Positions 1 through 8,375 of a stretch of DNA of 64,000 nucleotides are shown here, piece by piece (positions within the stretch are counted from its first letter, which is position 1; each line of letters starts with the position of its first letter). The notes beneath the pieces were generated by a model. It searched no databases, was not told the origin of the DNA, and was given only the letters and a program-made list of their open reading frames with translations. This DNA is from Sulfurimicrobium sp031426915 (GTDB taxonomy: Bacteria > Pseudomonadota > Gammaproteobacteria > Burkholderiales > Sulfuricellaceae): positions 1 through 64,000 of the forward strand of contig JASJPB010000040.1 in assembly GCA_031426915.1 (NCBI GenBank). The letters are read 5' to 3'. Both the position numbers and the translations under genes were made by a program.

Positions 1-381
1 GACGATGACGACGACGACGATGACGACGATGACGACAAAGGCAAAGGCAACGAAGGAGTTGGCAACGGTGAAGACCCGCCGCCTCCTGGACATGACTTCA
101 ACGAGAACGATGGTCCCGGAACAGGCCCTGGACAACCTGACAACCAAGGAGGCCACGAGAAGTCGCTTAGCCTGCAAAGCGTCCTAACGGGAGGCGAAGA
201 GTCTGGAGCGTTCCTTACTCTCGACAACTCTTCCAGCCCTGGAAACACCATCATCGGACTGGATCAGGGTGGTGAGGGCAGCGGAGGAGTGCCACTGGCA
301 ACCGTGCTAGGGGTTAGCACCACCGACATCAGCGAGCTGCTACCAAGCGCAGATACTGACGACGACGGTGACTCCACTTAA
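1..381 (+). CDS. C-terminal end of an Asp-rich acidic protein, probably a secreted adhesin (partial)
   Basis: The window opens inside this gene; frame 1 stays open to a TAA at 379-381 and gives 126 residues. It begins with a run of 12 aspartates encoded by mixed GAC/GAT codons. A Lys/Gly/Asn/Pro-rich hydrophilic stretch follows, then a tail rich in Gly, Ser, Thr and Leu that ends in Asp-Asp-Asp-Gly-Asp-Ser-Thr. The acidic, Cys-free composition and the genes just downstream (TolC-type channel, LapG-type protease, LapD-type receptor) fit the C-terminus of a large type I-secreted, Lap-type adhesin. No RTX nonapeptide repeat is visible in this fragment, so the adhesin role is inferred from context only. 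An unrelated acidic surface protein is possible. A strong terminator lies about 80 bases downstream. Confidence 0.6.
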   Translation, partial: DDDDDDDDDDDDKGKGNEGVGNGEDPPPPGHDFNENDGPGTGPGQPDNQGGHEKSLSLQSVLTGGEESGAFLTLDNSSSPGNTIIGLDQGGEGSGGVPLATVLGVSTTDISELLPSADTDDDGDST

Positions 382-392
382 AGCGGGGATTT

Positions 393-440
393 ACTGAGGC
401 GCTGGAGAAGAAGTTCTGATCCGGCGCCTCAGTTTGTCAT
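393..440 (+). terminator. Possible first terminator or processing hairpin after the acidic-protein gene
   Basis: Ten-base perfect arms (393-402 and 424-433) enclose a 21-base loop and are followed by a short T-rich stretch (TTTGTCATTGTT). The loop is long for an intrinsic terminator, although a short inner AGAA/TTCT pairing could shorten it. Confidence 0.4.
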
Positions 441-462
441 TGTTATACAAGGTATTTTTTGA

Positions 463-499
463 TGTGGTGCAGAAAACGACTGCACCACATTTTCTTTTT
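463..499 (+). terminator. Strong rho-independent terminator
   Basis: A perfect 10-bp stem (463-472 pairing with 480-489) has a 7-base A-rich loop and is followed at once by ten bases with nine T. It separates the acidic-protein transcript from the TolC-type gene at 667, so that gene probably has its own promoter within 500-660. In that interval TTGAAT at 578-583 is a possible -35, but no convincing -10 follows at the right spacing. Confidence 0.85.
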
Positions 500-666
500 G
501 CATAGCCCCCGCAGTAGAATATCTGGGCCAGGACGCAACAGCACTGCGTAATTTCTCAGAAAATATTCAATAAGAGCTTGAATTGTCCCATAAAAAAAAG
601 TAAGGTTAGCATAGACTTAAACCACGATACTAATGATGTAGCTTAACTTTGAAATAGGGGAAAATC

Positions 667-2034
667 ATGAAACAAAGAACCATCGCCGCACTGGCCGTTC
701 TTCCCTGGTTGGGTTTGTGCATATCGACCCAACTGCAGGCTGAACCTCTCAAGGAAGTGGTCGAGAACGTAATTAAAACCAACCCAGATGTCCTTGCTGC
801 GACCAACCACAGACGCTCTATTGACGAAGAGCTCAAGGTAGCGAAAGGTGGCTATTTTCCGAAGATTGATCTGACTCTGGGTTATGGCCGCGAAAAGACT
901 GACAACCCCACTACACGTACGGCCGGCCTCGACAACAAAAACCTCACGCGCCGCGAAGCCGAAGTAGCGGCACGCCAGATGCTGTTTGACGGCTTTGGCG
1001 TCAGTGGTGAAGTAGACAGGCAAAAAGGACGTCTGAATTCGTCTGCTTACCTGGCTTATGGCGCATCAGAAGAAATCAGTCTGAATGCGGTGGAAGCCTA
1101 TATTGAAGTATTGCGCCAGCAAGAACTGGTCGCCCTTGCCAAGCTAAATCTGGAAAATCACCAACGTACCTTTGATCAAATCCAGCTCCGTGGTTCAAGC
1201 GGCGTGGGACGCAAAGCGGATTCGGAACAGGCACAGGGCCGACTCTCCCTGGCGAAATCCAATTTGCTCGCGGCCGAAAGCGTCCTGAAGGATGCTGAGA
1301 CAAAATACCGGTATGTGACCGGGAAAGCACCGCAAAATCTGGCCAAACCAAGCATTCCAGAAAGTCTTCTGCCCAAGACCGAAGCGGAAGCCATCGAAAT
1401 TTCCGTGACCAACCACCCGATCCTGAAATCCGCTCTGGCTGATATCGAAAGCGCCCAGGCACAGCACAAGGCCGCGAAATCCTTGCTTTATCCACGCCTG
1501 GACCTGGAATTCTCAGCCGGGAGAAACAACAACATTTCCGGTATTGAGGGAGACAGCGACTACATGCAGCTGATGCTGCGGTTGCGCTACAACCTGTTCA
1601 AAGGCAGATCCGATTCTGCCCGGGTCGACCAGATGTCTTTGCTGACAATGGAAGCAATGGAAATATCCAACCGCTCGCGGCGTCAGGCGGAGCAAGCAAC
1701 AAAAATGTCCTGGAATGCCTATACCACCGCCAGCGAACGACTCACGCCCCTGAAGGAATTTGTCACCGCCAGCGAAGCCACACGAGAGGCCTATAGCAAG
1801 CAATTCGGCCTTGGCCAGCGCACCTTGCTGGACTTGCTGGATAGCGAGAACGAGTATTACACCGCGCGAACATCGTACGTGAGCGGACAGTACACGCAAC
1901 TATTTGCCTCCTACCGCCTGCTGCAAAACGAGGGGCGCCTGCTGGAGTCTCTGGGCATACCTCTGCCAGAAGAAGCCATCGCCCCGTCCAGCGAGGATAA
2001 GGAGAAAAAGAATCCCGGCATGACCGGAAGCTGA
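667..2034 (+). CDS. TolC-family outer membrane channel of type I secretion (LapE-like)
   Basis: This 455-residue protein should form the outer membrane/periplasmic tunnel of a type I secretion system. It starts with a Sec signal peptide (basic MKQR, hydrophobic core, cleavage near Gln-Ala-Glu at about residue 25). Two outer-membrane-efflux repeats follow, at roughly 30-220 and 240-425, with the long heptad-like helices of the family. The repeat ending near residue 385 carries the typical 'GQRTLLDLLDSENE' type motif. Length is normal for TolC/LapE proteins. A purine-rich Shine-Dalgarno (AGGGG) sits six bases before the ATG. LapG and LapD homologues follow on the same strand, so export of a Lap-type adhesin is the most likely job. 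The matching ABC transporter and membrane-fusion protein are not in the window. Confidence 0.85.
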   Translation: MKQRTIAALAVLPWLGLCISTQLQAEPLKEVVENVIKTNPDVLAATNHRRSIDEELKVAKGGYFPKIDLTLGYGREKTDNPTTRTAGLDNKNLTRREAEVAARQMLFDGFGVSGEVDRQKGRLNSSAYLAYGASEEISLNAVEAYIEVLRQQELVALAKLNLENHQRTFDQIQLRGSSGVGRKADSEQAQGRLSLAKSNLLAAESVLKDAETKYRYVTGKAPQNLAKPSIPESLLPKTEAEAIEISVTNHPILKSALADIESAQAQHKAAKSLLYPRLDLEFSAGRNNNISGIEGDSDYMQLMLRLRYNLFKGRSDSARVDQMSLLTMEAMEISNRSRRQAEQATKMSWNAYTTASERLTPLKEFVTASEATREAYSKQFGLGQRTLLDLLDSENEYYTARTSYVSGQYTQLFASYRLLQNEGRLLESLGIPLPEEAIAPSSEDKEKKNPGMTGS

Positions 2035-2070
2035 AAAATATTTCGGCATCTGCCCGAATGCTCGGGGTAG

Positions 2071-2100
2071 CGCCCGACCCAGCGCTTCGCTGGTCGGGCG
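2071..2100 (+). terminator. GC-rich hairpin between tolC-like gene and lapG-like gene
   Basis: Arms CGCCCGACCCAGCG and CGCTGGTCGGGCG pair with one bulged base around a CTT loop, starting 37 bases after the TolC-type stop codon. No T-run follows, so it may be an attenuating or mRNA-stabilising hairpin instead of a full terminator. Confidence 0.45.
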
Positions 2101-2126
2101 GTACTGTTGGTTGTTAAACACTCTCG

Positions 2127-2861
2127 GTGAGGCTCGGTTGCGGCGTGCTGCGCTTCTTGATCCGATTACTTGGCAACAGGCCGGAATTTGGCCGCTTGCG
2201 TATTACGCCAAGAGCATGGTTGCTCTTTGTTTCAGCAATTTTCATCGTCCCGGTATTGGCCGACCGGCTCGACCTGTCCGACAAGGTGTTGGCTTTTGTC
2301 GAAAAAAAATACGGGTTGCCAGCCCAAAAGCGCGTGACCGACTGGAAACGCCTGATGGAAAATAACCGCAACAAATCCGAAACGGAAAAACTGGAACTGG
2401 TTAACCAGTTTTTCAACCAGACTCCATTCATCTCCGACGCGGATCACTGGGGCAAGGAAGATTACTGGGCGACGCCGATAGAAATGTTGGCGACCAGTGG
2501 CGGTGACTGCGAAGACTTCGCCATCAGCAAATATTTCACCTTGCTGCAACTGGGCGTGCCGATCCAGAAATTGCAGATCACCTACGTCAAGGCCATGAAC
2601 TGGAACCCCATCAACCAGGCGCATATGGTGCTGGCCTACTATCCGTCGCAGGAAGCAGTGCCTGTAATTCTGGACAACCTGATTCCGGAAATAAGATCCG
2701 CATCCCTGCGCAAGGATCTTACCCCGGTTTACAGCTTCAACGGTGAAGGGCTGTGGCTGGCCAAGGAACGCGGCTTGGGCAAGAACGTCGGGGGATCGGA
2801 CCGGATCAAGTTATGGAAGGATCTCAGCAGTCGGATGGGAAGAGAAGCCGATGGACTGTAA
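2127..2861 (+). CDS. lapG: LapG-type transglutaminase-like periplasmic cysteine protease
   Basis: Bacterial transglutaminase-like cysteine proteinase (BTLCP, DUF920 family). In characterised Lap systems LapG cleaves the N-terminal retention module of LapA and releases the adhesin when LapD is not bound to c-di-GMP. The catalytic triad can be read directly: Cys128 in GGDCEDFA, His166 in NQAHMVLAYY and Asp183 in VILDNL. An N-terminal hydrophobic segment (about residues 27-46, AWLLFVSAIFIVPVLA) should act as signal or anchor. Length (244) is usual. The start is uncertain: the GTG at 2127 has no good ribosome-binding site, and an in-frame GTG at 2145 has GAGG 12 bases before it. LapD is encoded 42 bases downstream. 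Confidence 0.88.
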   Translation: MRLGCGVLRFLIRLLGNRPEFGRLRITPRAWLLFVSAIFIVPVLADRLDLSDKVLAFVEKKYGLPAQKRVTDWKRLMENNRNKSETEKLELVNQFFNQTPFISDADHWGKEDYWATPIEMLATSGGDCEDFAISKYFTLLQLGVPIQKLQITYVKAMNWNPINQAHMVLAYYPSQEAVPVILDNLIPEIRSASLRKDLTPVYSFNGEGLWLAKERGLGKNVGGSDRIKLWKDLSSRMGREADGL

Positions 2862-2903
2862 AAATTCAGGTCCGACGGAACCGAAAACCATGAGGATGCA
2901 ATC

Positions 2904-4862
2904 ATGACCCTATTTCGTCAGTTGATCATCATCATTACCTCATTGTTCCTAGTGGTCTTTGTAGGGACCTTCTTCGTTAGCGTCAACAATACCCGCATCT
3001 TCCTTTCCAGTCAGTTGCAATCGCACGCCCAGGATGCCGCCACCTCGCTAGGGCTGTCCTTGTCACCCCACGCTGCCGACAATGACCTCATTACCATGAC
3101 CTCCATGGTCGATGCCATGTTCGACAGCGGTTATTACCGCGAAATCAAGGTCGCCGGTATCGACGGCAAACCCCTGCTCGCGCGTGAACTCCCTGTCATC
3201 ATTGAGGAAGTGCCGCAGTGGTTCGTCAATTTTGTCCCACTGGAAACGCCACTGGGAGAAGCCCTGGTCATGGCGGGCTGGCAACGCTTCGGCACGGTCA
3301 ACGTACGCAGCAATCCCGGCATCGCCTATGCCAAGCTGTGGCACGACAGCATCGGCATGTTCTGGTGGCTGTTCAGCGCTGCTGTCATCACGCTCGGCCT
3401 GGGCTGGATCATTCTGAAAATCGTGCTGCGCCCCCTGCGCAACCTGGAAATCCAGGCCGAGGCCATCTGCCGGCGCGAATACCCGGTGCAGGAAAAAATG
3501 CCCTGGACACGGGAGCTGCGCAGCTTTGTGCAGGCCATGAACCGCATGGTGATCAAGGTCAAGGAGATGTTCGAGGAACAGGCTCGGGCCATGGAAAAAA
3601 TGCGGGCGCAGGCCTACATGGATTCGGTTACAGGCTTGGGCAACCGGCGCCACCTTGAGGCCCAGTTGCAAAACCTGATCAACAACCCGGAGCAGTTTGC
3701 GGGCGGTGCGCTGTACCTGCTGGAACTTAACGGCTTCAAGGAATATAACGACCGGCATGGTTACCAGGCTGGCGATGAGCTCCTGCGCCAAGCAACAGTC
3801 CTGCTGTCCAATATCAGCGGCGCTCACCCCGACAGTTTCTGCGCACGCCTTGGTGGGGCCGATTTTGCCATGGTCGTGCCCAACATTGACGCCTCCGAGG
3901 CGGGAGCAATTGGAAAACAGTTGTCCGAGTCCCTGCAACGCCTGCACGAGGGGGGTATGACAGATTCGAAGGAAGTCGGCAACATTGGCATCGCCCTCTA
4001 CCGCGGCCAGGACTCGGTTTTCAAGTTCCTGAGTGAAGCCGACTTGGCCTTGCGGACGGCTCAGGCACAGGGAGGCAATGCGTGGCACCTGGAAAAACCG
4101 GAACAAAGCGCTCAGACCGAAGTGGCTGGCGCGCAAAACTGGTCGACATTCCTGAACGAAATCATCGCCCAACGCCGCATCACCCTGCTTTTTCAGCCTG
4201 TAAAAGGCTGCGTTTCGGAGCAGATACTGCATTATGAAGTGTTGTTGAGGCTATTGGGAAGTAACGACCAACTATTGAGCGCGGGCATATTCATGCCCTA
4301 TGTCAATCGGCTCGGCCTGCACCGCGAACTGGACCGACTGGTGGTGAGCGAGATCATGGAACGCATGCAGCACGATCGCGCCAAGGACATCCCTGCCATT
4401 GCGATCAACCTCTCACCGGAATCCGCCCATGACTCAACATTTGCCGATTGGCTATGCGAAGAACTCGGCAAGAACCCAGATATCGCCAGCAAGCTGATTT
4501 TTGAAGTGACGGAGTACGGCGCCACGAAAAATCTGGATTCCATACGCAGCCTGATCGACAAGGTAGGCCTTGCCGGCGCCAAATTCTCGCTAGACCACTT
4601 CGGCCGAGGATTTAGCTCGTTCGGCTATCTCAGCAGCCTGAAAATCCATTATCTGAAAGTCGATGGCAGCTACATTCATGGCATCGATCAGGACAAGGAC
4701 GACCAATTCTTCGTCGACGCCGTGATCAAAATCGCTCATGGTCTGGATATCGAGGTCATTGCCGAATCCGTGGAAACCGGGGAAGAATGGAAAATGCTGC
4801 AGGAACTCAATGTTTACGGCCTGCAGGGATATCTGGTTGGCGAACCGGCGGCGCTGTTGTAG
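2904..4862 (+). CDS. lapD: LapD-type inner-membrane c-di-GMP receptor with degenerate GGDEF and EAL domains
   Basis: 652 residues. The order is TM1 (about 5-27), a periplasmic LapD/MoxY-type domain (28-150), TM2 (about 152-174), HAMP (175-230), a GGDEF-like domain (235-390) and an EAL-like domain (410-650). Both catalytic motifs are altered. GGDEF reads GGADF (317-321). EAL reads EVL (445-447). The conserved DDFGTG loop reads DHFGRG (564-569), losing a metal-ligand Asp. This is the pattern of a c-di-GMP binder that signals across the membrane by holding LapG, not an active cyclase or phosphodiesterase. It follows lapG on the same strand, as expected for the pair. A well-placed GAGGATG-type ribosome-binding site precedes the ATG. 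Confidence 0.9.
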   Translation: MTLFRQLIIIITSLFLVVFVGTFFVSVNNTRIFLSSQLQSHAQDAATSLGLSLSPHAADNDLITMTSMVDAMFDSGYYREIKVAGIDGKPLLARELPVIIEEVPQWFVNFVPLETPLGEALVMAGWQRFGTVNVRSNPGIAYAKLWHDSIGMFWWLFSAAVITLGLGWIILKIVLRPLRNLEIQAEAICRREYPVQEKMPWTRELRSFVQAMNRMVIKVKEMFEEQARAMEKMRAQAYMDSVTGLGNRRHLEAQLQNLINNPEQFAGGALYLLELNGFKEYNDRHGYQAGDELLRQATVLLSNISGAHPDSFCARLGGADFAMVVPNIDASEAGAIGKQLSESLQRLHEGGMTDSKEVGNIGIALYRGQDSVFKFLSEADLALRTAQAQGGNAWHLEKPEQSAQTEVAGAQNWSTFLNEIIAQRRITLLFQPVKGCVSEQILHYEVLLRLLGSNDQLLSAGIFMPYVNRLGLHRELDRLVVSEIMERMQHDRAKDIPAIAINLSPESAHDSTFADWLCEELGKNPDIASKLIFEVTEYGATKNLDSIRSLIDKVGLAGAKFSLDHFGRGFSSFGYLSSLKIHYLKVDGSYIHGIDQDKDDQFFVDAVIKIAHGLDIEVIAESVETGEEWKMLQELNVYGLQGYLVGEPAALL

Positions 4863-4916
4863 CGTAACGTCGGTGCCGCACCCCAAACAGCAGCATTCGG
4901 GAAAGCTCGGGTCATC

Positions 4917-7349
4917 ATGGGTGTCATCAAGAAAATACTGTATCGCGGCAATATCCTGGGCAAACCCCGCCACAGGAATCTGTTCCTCGATATGGAAGAA
5001 AACATCCATATTCATTACCGCGATCTTCGTATCGAACTGAGCCGTGGCGAGTTCGAGGAAATCGCCGGCGCGTTTCAAAAACAATCGCAGGAACTGCTGG
5101 CCATCATCCAGGAAAAAAACTACCAGGACGGCAAGCTTCCCAACGCCAACCAGGAGGATGTGCGGATCTGGACCGAATCGAGTCTCAAGCACGAGGTGAA
5201 GTACCACCCGCAACGCTTTTCGCTTGAGGAATGCGGTGACGGCTACCACTTCCACTACCGAAATCTCAAGATTCTGATCGACCTGGCCGAGTTCAGGCAG
5301 ATAGCACGGATGTTCAAGGCACTGGATGTGGATGGGCCTTATGCCGCCAGTTACAGCGAAGTGCTCGCGCTGCTGGAGGCCAACGAAGTGGATTTTCTGC
5401 TGGCCCCCGGCAATATGCCCGGAGAGGTGTTGAGCATCAGCATCGCCCAGCATCACCTCGCCAAAATCAATAGTATTTTCGAATACATCGGGTTCGCGGC
5501 AGAAACACGGGACAATGAACGGCATTATCGCGGCTCGCTACTCACGGTGGTGGCCAGGGTGGACAGCAGTCTTGCGGCTCTGGATTTCAAGCGCATTCGG
5601 GGCCAGAAGGAAATCAGGCAACTGGCCGAATACCTTGCCCAGGAAGGCGCAACGCTTGAGCCCAACGATCTGAACCACATCAAATGCCAAGTGCTAAACA
5701 TTTATACCGCCATCAAGTCAGGCCAGGTTAAGAATCTCGAAACCGACCCACAGCTATGGCTATATGCTCCCGCCAACAAACAAGTCATTTTCCCTTACAA
5801 CGGTTCTGGAATGGCGGAAAAAAACAAGGTCGAACAATTGTACCGGGCATGGAGCACCTTGCTTTCCAGCCTGAAGCTGGACTTCGTCAAGCCGGCCAAG
5901 GAGGCATTCCTCCCCGCCGAACAAATTATATTGCAACAACAGGTCGCCGAGATTTTGCGTAAGGAGGTCGCAAGCGTCAACGCGGTAGATCGCATCTACA
6001 TCATGGGCTCGGCATCGCGACAAGCCATGGGACGTTACCAGATGCCCTTTGTGCACGGGAAACTGGCCAAGCTCGGGTCGGATGTGGACATTCTTATTGA
6101 GATCAATCCTGGGCGCGAAGACGATATCCCCGATAGTTGGCATAGCATCAACCCGTGTGCCTCCAACCATTGCGCCGTCTACCATCTTGGCCAGATTCCC
6201 CTGGCCGCCGGTGCCGGTGATTGGCAGGCTGTTTTCCCCCACCTGGAGTTTACCCATCACCTGATCGATGCCTATGTCTACTTCCCGTCCCGGGGGTATC
6301 AGGCGGATAAGGACGCCTTCCTACGCAAATTCGGCGCCAGGATTCATTACGACCGAGCGCGTGACGGAGCAGTCAATCGCGGCAAAGAGGAGGAGGAACT
6401 CGCCGCGTTGGTCGAACAGATCTATCCTCTGGAACACGTTATGGTGGAGAAAATGACCGTCTCCACTCTGAACATCCTTTACCGGGTCGCAGCGGAAGAC
6501 GAAAACTTCATTCTCAAACTTTTCAAGGTATCAGGCAATTACAACCGGAGCCGCATTAGCGAGCATGCGGAATATGAGGCGAAACTAATCAAACACTTAC
6601 GGGAACGTGGCGTGCCTACGGCAGGCGTCATTCCCACGCGAGAGGGAATGGTCGCAAAAATATCGGGTTTCCCCGCACTGCTGTTTGAACGTCTTCCTGG
6701 CACAGTCTGTAGCCGCCCGGAATACCCGATGGACAAGGTTGGCGCCGCTCTGGCGGCAATCCATCGCGTTCAGGTGGCGCATCCGCAGGTTGTACCTCGA
6801 AGCTTTTCATTTGAAAACATTTGCAGCATCTGGCTACCAACATTCCATGATTATGCGGCGAAAAATTCACATGGCACCCCGATCGCTAAAGCATTCGCCA
6901 GGCTAACTCCGATCGCCGACCTGCATAAACGGGCCAAGGATCGCGCAGCCCTGCTTTCCCGTAGCATCTCGGTCCACAACCATGGCGATGTCACTCCCAA
7001 AAACGTGATTGTTGACGCGACCGGGGACGTTCAGTTTTTCGATTTCAACAATGCTTTCTTCGGGCCGCGCTTGGCGGACGTACTTGATGGCGCCTTTGAA
7101 TTTTCCCTGGCGGAAAAATATATCGATGCAGCCGATTTTGCACGCTTCGACGATTTCATCAAACACTATACCCGCCACTACCCACTTACCTCTGCAGAAT
7201 ACAAGGATCTGCCCTTGTGGATTGGTTTGATGGGGGTAATCAAATTCACCAAAGAGGTTCGGGTTATGCTGGATAGCGACAACAATGGCCTGCGAACGCG
7301 TCGAGCGTTAGCTATCGCAGATTTCATATTGTCACGTCTGGAAGCTTGA
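4917..7349 (+). CDS. Three-part protein: duplicated N-terminal module, nucleotidyltransferase domain, APH-like kinase domain
   Basis: 810 residues with no transmembrane segment or signal peptide. The N-terminal third holds two diverged copies of one motif, H-I/F-H-Y-R-D/N-L near residues 30 and 110, each followed by an L/D-x-x-E-F-x-x-I-A helix. The middle has a Pol-beta-type nucleotidyltransferase signature: MGSAS near 362 and GSDVDILIE at about 385-393, with the G-S...D-x-D spacing stretched by about 20 residues. The last third resembles aminoglycoside phosphotransferase/choline-kinase folds: an ILKLFK lysine strand near 527, the catalytic HGDVTPKNVIVD at about 687-698 and the metal-binding FDFNNAFFG near 704. 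This is a predicted cytosolic enzyme that may both transfer a nucleotidyl group and phosphorylate a small molecule; the substrate is unknown. It lies 54 bases after lapD and 63 before an ATP-grasp ligase, and probably belongs functionally with the latter. Confidence 0.7.
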   Translation: MGVIKKILYRGNILGKPRHRNLFLDMEENIHIHYRDLRIELSRGEFEEIAGAFQKQSQELLAIIQEKNYQDGKLPNANQEDVRIWTESSLKHEVKYHPQRFSLEECGDGYHFHYRNLKILIDLAEFRQIARMFKALDVDGPYAASYSEVLALLEANEVDFLLAPGNMPGEVLSISIAQHHLAKINSIFEYIGFAAETRDNERHYRGSLLTVVARVDSSLAALDFKRIRGQKEIRQLAEYLAQEGATLEPNDLNHIKCQVLNIYTAIKSGQVKNLETDPQLWLYAPANKQVIFPYNGSGMAEKNKVEQLYRAWSTLLSSLKLDFVKPAKEAFLPAEQIILQQQVAEILRKEVASVNAVDRIYIMGSASRQAMGRYQMPFVHGKLAKLGSDVDILIEINPGREDDIPDSWHSINPCASNHCAVYHLGQIPLAAGAGDWQAVFPHLEFTHHLIDAYVYFPSRGYQADKDAFLRKFGARIHYDRARDGAVNRGKEEEELAALVEQIYPLEHVMVEKMTVSTLNILYRVAAEDENFILKLFKVSGNYNRSRISEHAEYEAKLIKHLRERGVPTAGVIPTREGMVAKISGFPALLFERLPGTVCSRPEYPMDKVGAALAAIHRVQVAHPQVVPRSFSFENICSIWLPTFHDYAAKNSHGTPIAKAFARLTPIADLHKRAKDRAALLSRSISVHNHGDVTPKNVIVDATGDVQFFDFNNAFFGPRLADVLDGAFEFSLAEKYIDAADFARFDDFIKHYTRHYPLTSAEYKDLPLWIGLMGVIKFTKEVRVMLDSDNNGLRTRRALAIADFILSRLEA

Positions 7350-7412
7350 ACGCGGATTAACCCGCAATTTTGTAAAAATGGTAGCAATCGAAATCCGTCT
7401 AAGGAAAATAAG

Positions 7413-8369
7413 ATGTTGGAGCAGATAACAAGAGATATTAATACCAATGTCTTTGTTCACGCCGCCAAGCAACTGAAACTGAACGTCGAAATTATTTCGG
7501 CCCCCTACAGTTATTGCTTGATTTCGGATGCCAAAAAGAAGTTGTACGTTTACCATAACTGGACCAGCCTGACCGACATTGTTTCGCGCCGGGTGAATCA
7601 CAACAAGTTTCTATCCCAGCGTATCTTCAAGAAAAACGGCATCCCGGTTCCGGCCAGTAAAGTTTTCGACCCGGAAGACAGGGACAGGATTATCCGATAT
7701 ATCAAGGACAACATCCCCATTGTCGTGAAGCCGGTAAAGGGATCCAGGAGCGTTGGGGTCACCGTTGATCCCCAAACTGACGCTGAAATCGACACAGCCA
7801 TTGCGCTGGTCGGCAAGCGCGATCTGATGGTGGAAAAATTCATCAAGGGGGATCCATACCGCATCCTGCTATATGGCCAGGACATATTGGATGTCGTCAA
7901 ATGGTCTCCCCCCTATGTTATTGGTGATGGGGTGCATACATTGCAGGGGCTTGCGGACGAGAAAAATGCGTATTTCAAGAAGAATAAGCTCAAGCCCTTT
8001 GTCATCGATGCTGCTTGCCTGGCAGAACAACATATTGACGTCAACGCTGCGCCGCAAAAAGGAAGTCAGGTATTCCTGCGGCACATCTATGACGAACAAC
8101 TGGGTGGAGAGCCGGTAAAAATGGATATGAAAGCCATACACCCCGATAACCTTGATCTGTTCGCACGAGCAGCCGAAGTTTCTGGTCTGCTCTTGGCGGG
8201 TTTGGACTTCATAAGCGAAGACCTGAGCGTTTCATTCAAGGACAATAATGCGGCCGTCAATGAAATCAATAGTGCACCCCATATGTGGCCTCATTATTTC
8301 GCACAGCAGAAGGAGGATTCTTCCGCCATTGAAGCAATCCTTGAGCATTATTTTTCCGGGCGGGGCTGA
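7413..8369 (+). CDS. ATP-grasp ligase, cyanophycin-synthetase-like
   Basis: 318 residues forming a near-complete ATP-grasp domain. Visible elements are the entry helix VNHNKFLSQRIFKKNG (about 64), the ATP-binding strand VVKPVKGSRSVGVTV (about 104), MVEKFIKGDPYRILL (about 140), PPYVIGDGVHTLQGL (about 168) and the metal-binding C-terminus NEINSAPHMWPHY (about 283). The GDGVHT and NEIN..P motifs are those of cyanophycin synthetase and glutamate-cysteine-ligase-type ATP-grasp proteins, which couple ATP to carboxylate-amine bond formation through an acyl phosphate. It lacks the Mur-ligase half of cyanophycin synthetase, so it is not CphA itself. Its stop codon is only six bases before the next gene, which also carries an ATP-grasp domain. 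The substrate pair is unknown. Confidence 0.78.
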   Translation: MLEQITRDINTNVFVHAAKQLKLNVEIISAPYSYCLISDAKKKLYVYHNWTSLTDIVSRRVNHNKFLSQRIFKKNGIPVPASKVFDPEDRDRIIRYIKDNIPIVVKPVKGSRSVGVTVDPQTDAEIDTAIALVGKRDLMVEKFIKGDPYRILLYGQDILDVVKWSPPYVIGDGVHTLQGLADEKNAYFKKNKLKPFVIDAACLAEQHIDVNAAPQKGSQVFLRHIYDEQLGGEPVKMDMKAIHPDNLDLFARAAEVSGLLLAGLDFISEDLSVSFKDNNAAVNEINSAPHMWPHYFAQQKEDSSAIEAILEHYFSGRG

Positions 8370-8375
8370 CCCATC

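Noticed and set aside
5..187. Open frame reading Met-Thr repeats from the GAC/GAT run
   Set aside because: It is frame 2 of the Asp-codon repeat; frame 1 stays open to 381 with plausible acidic composition.
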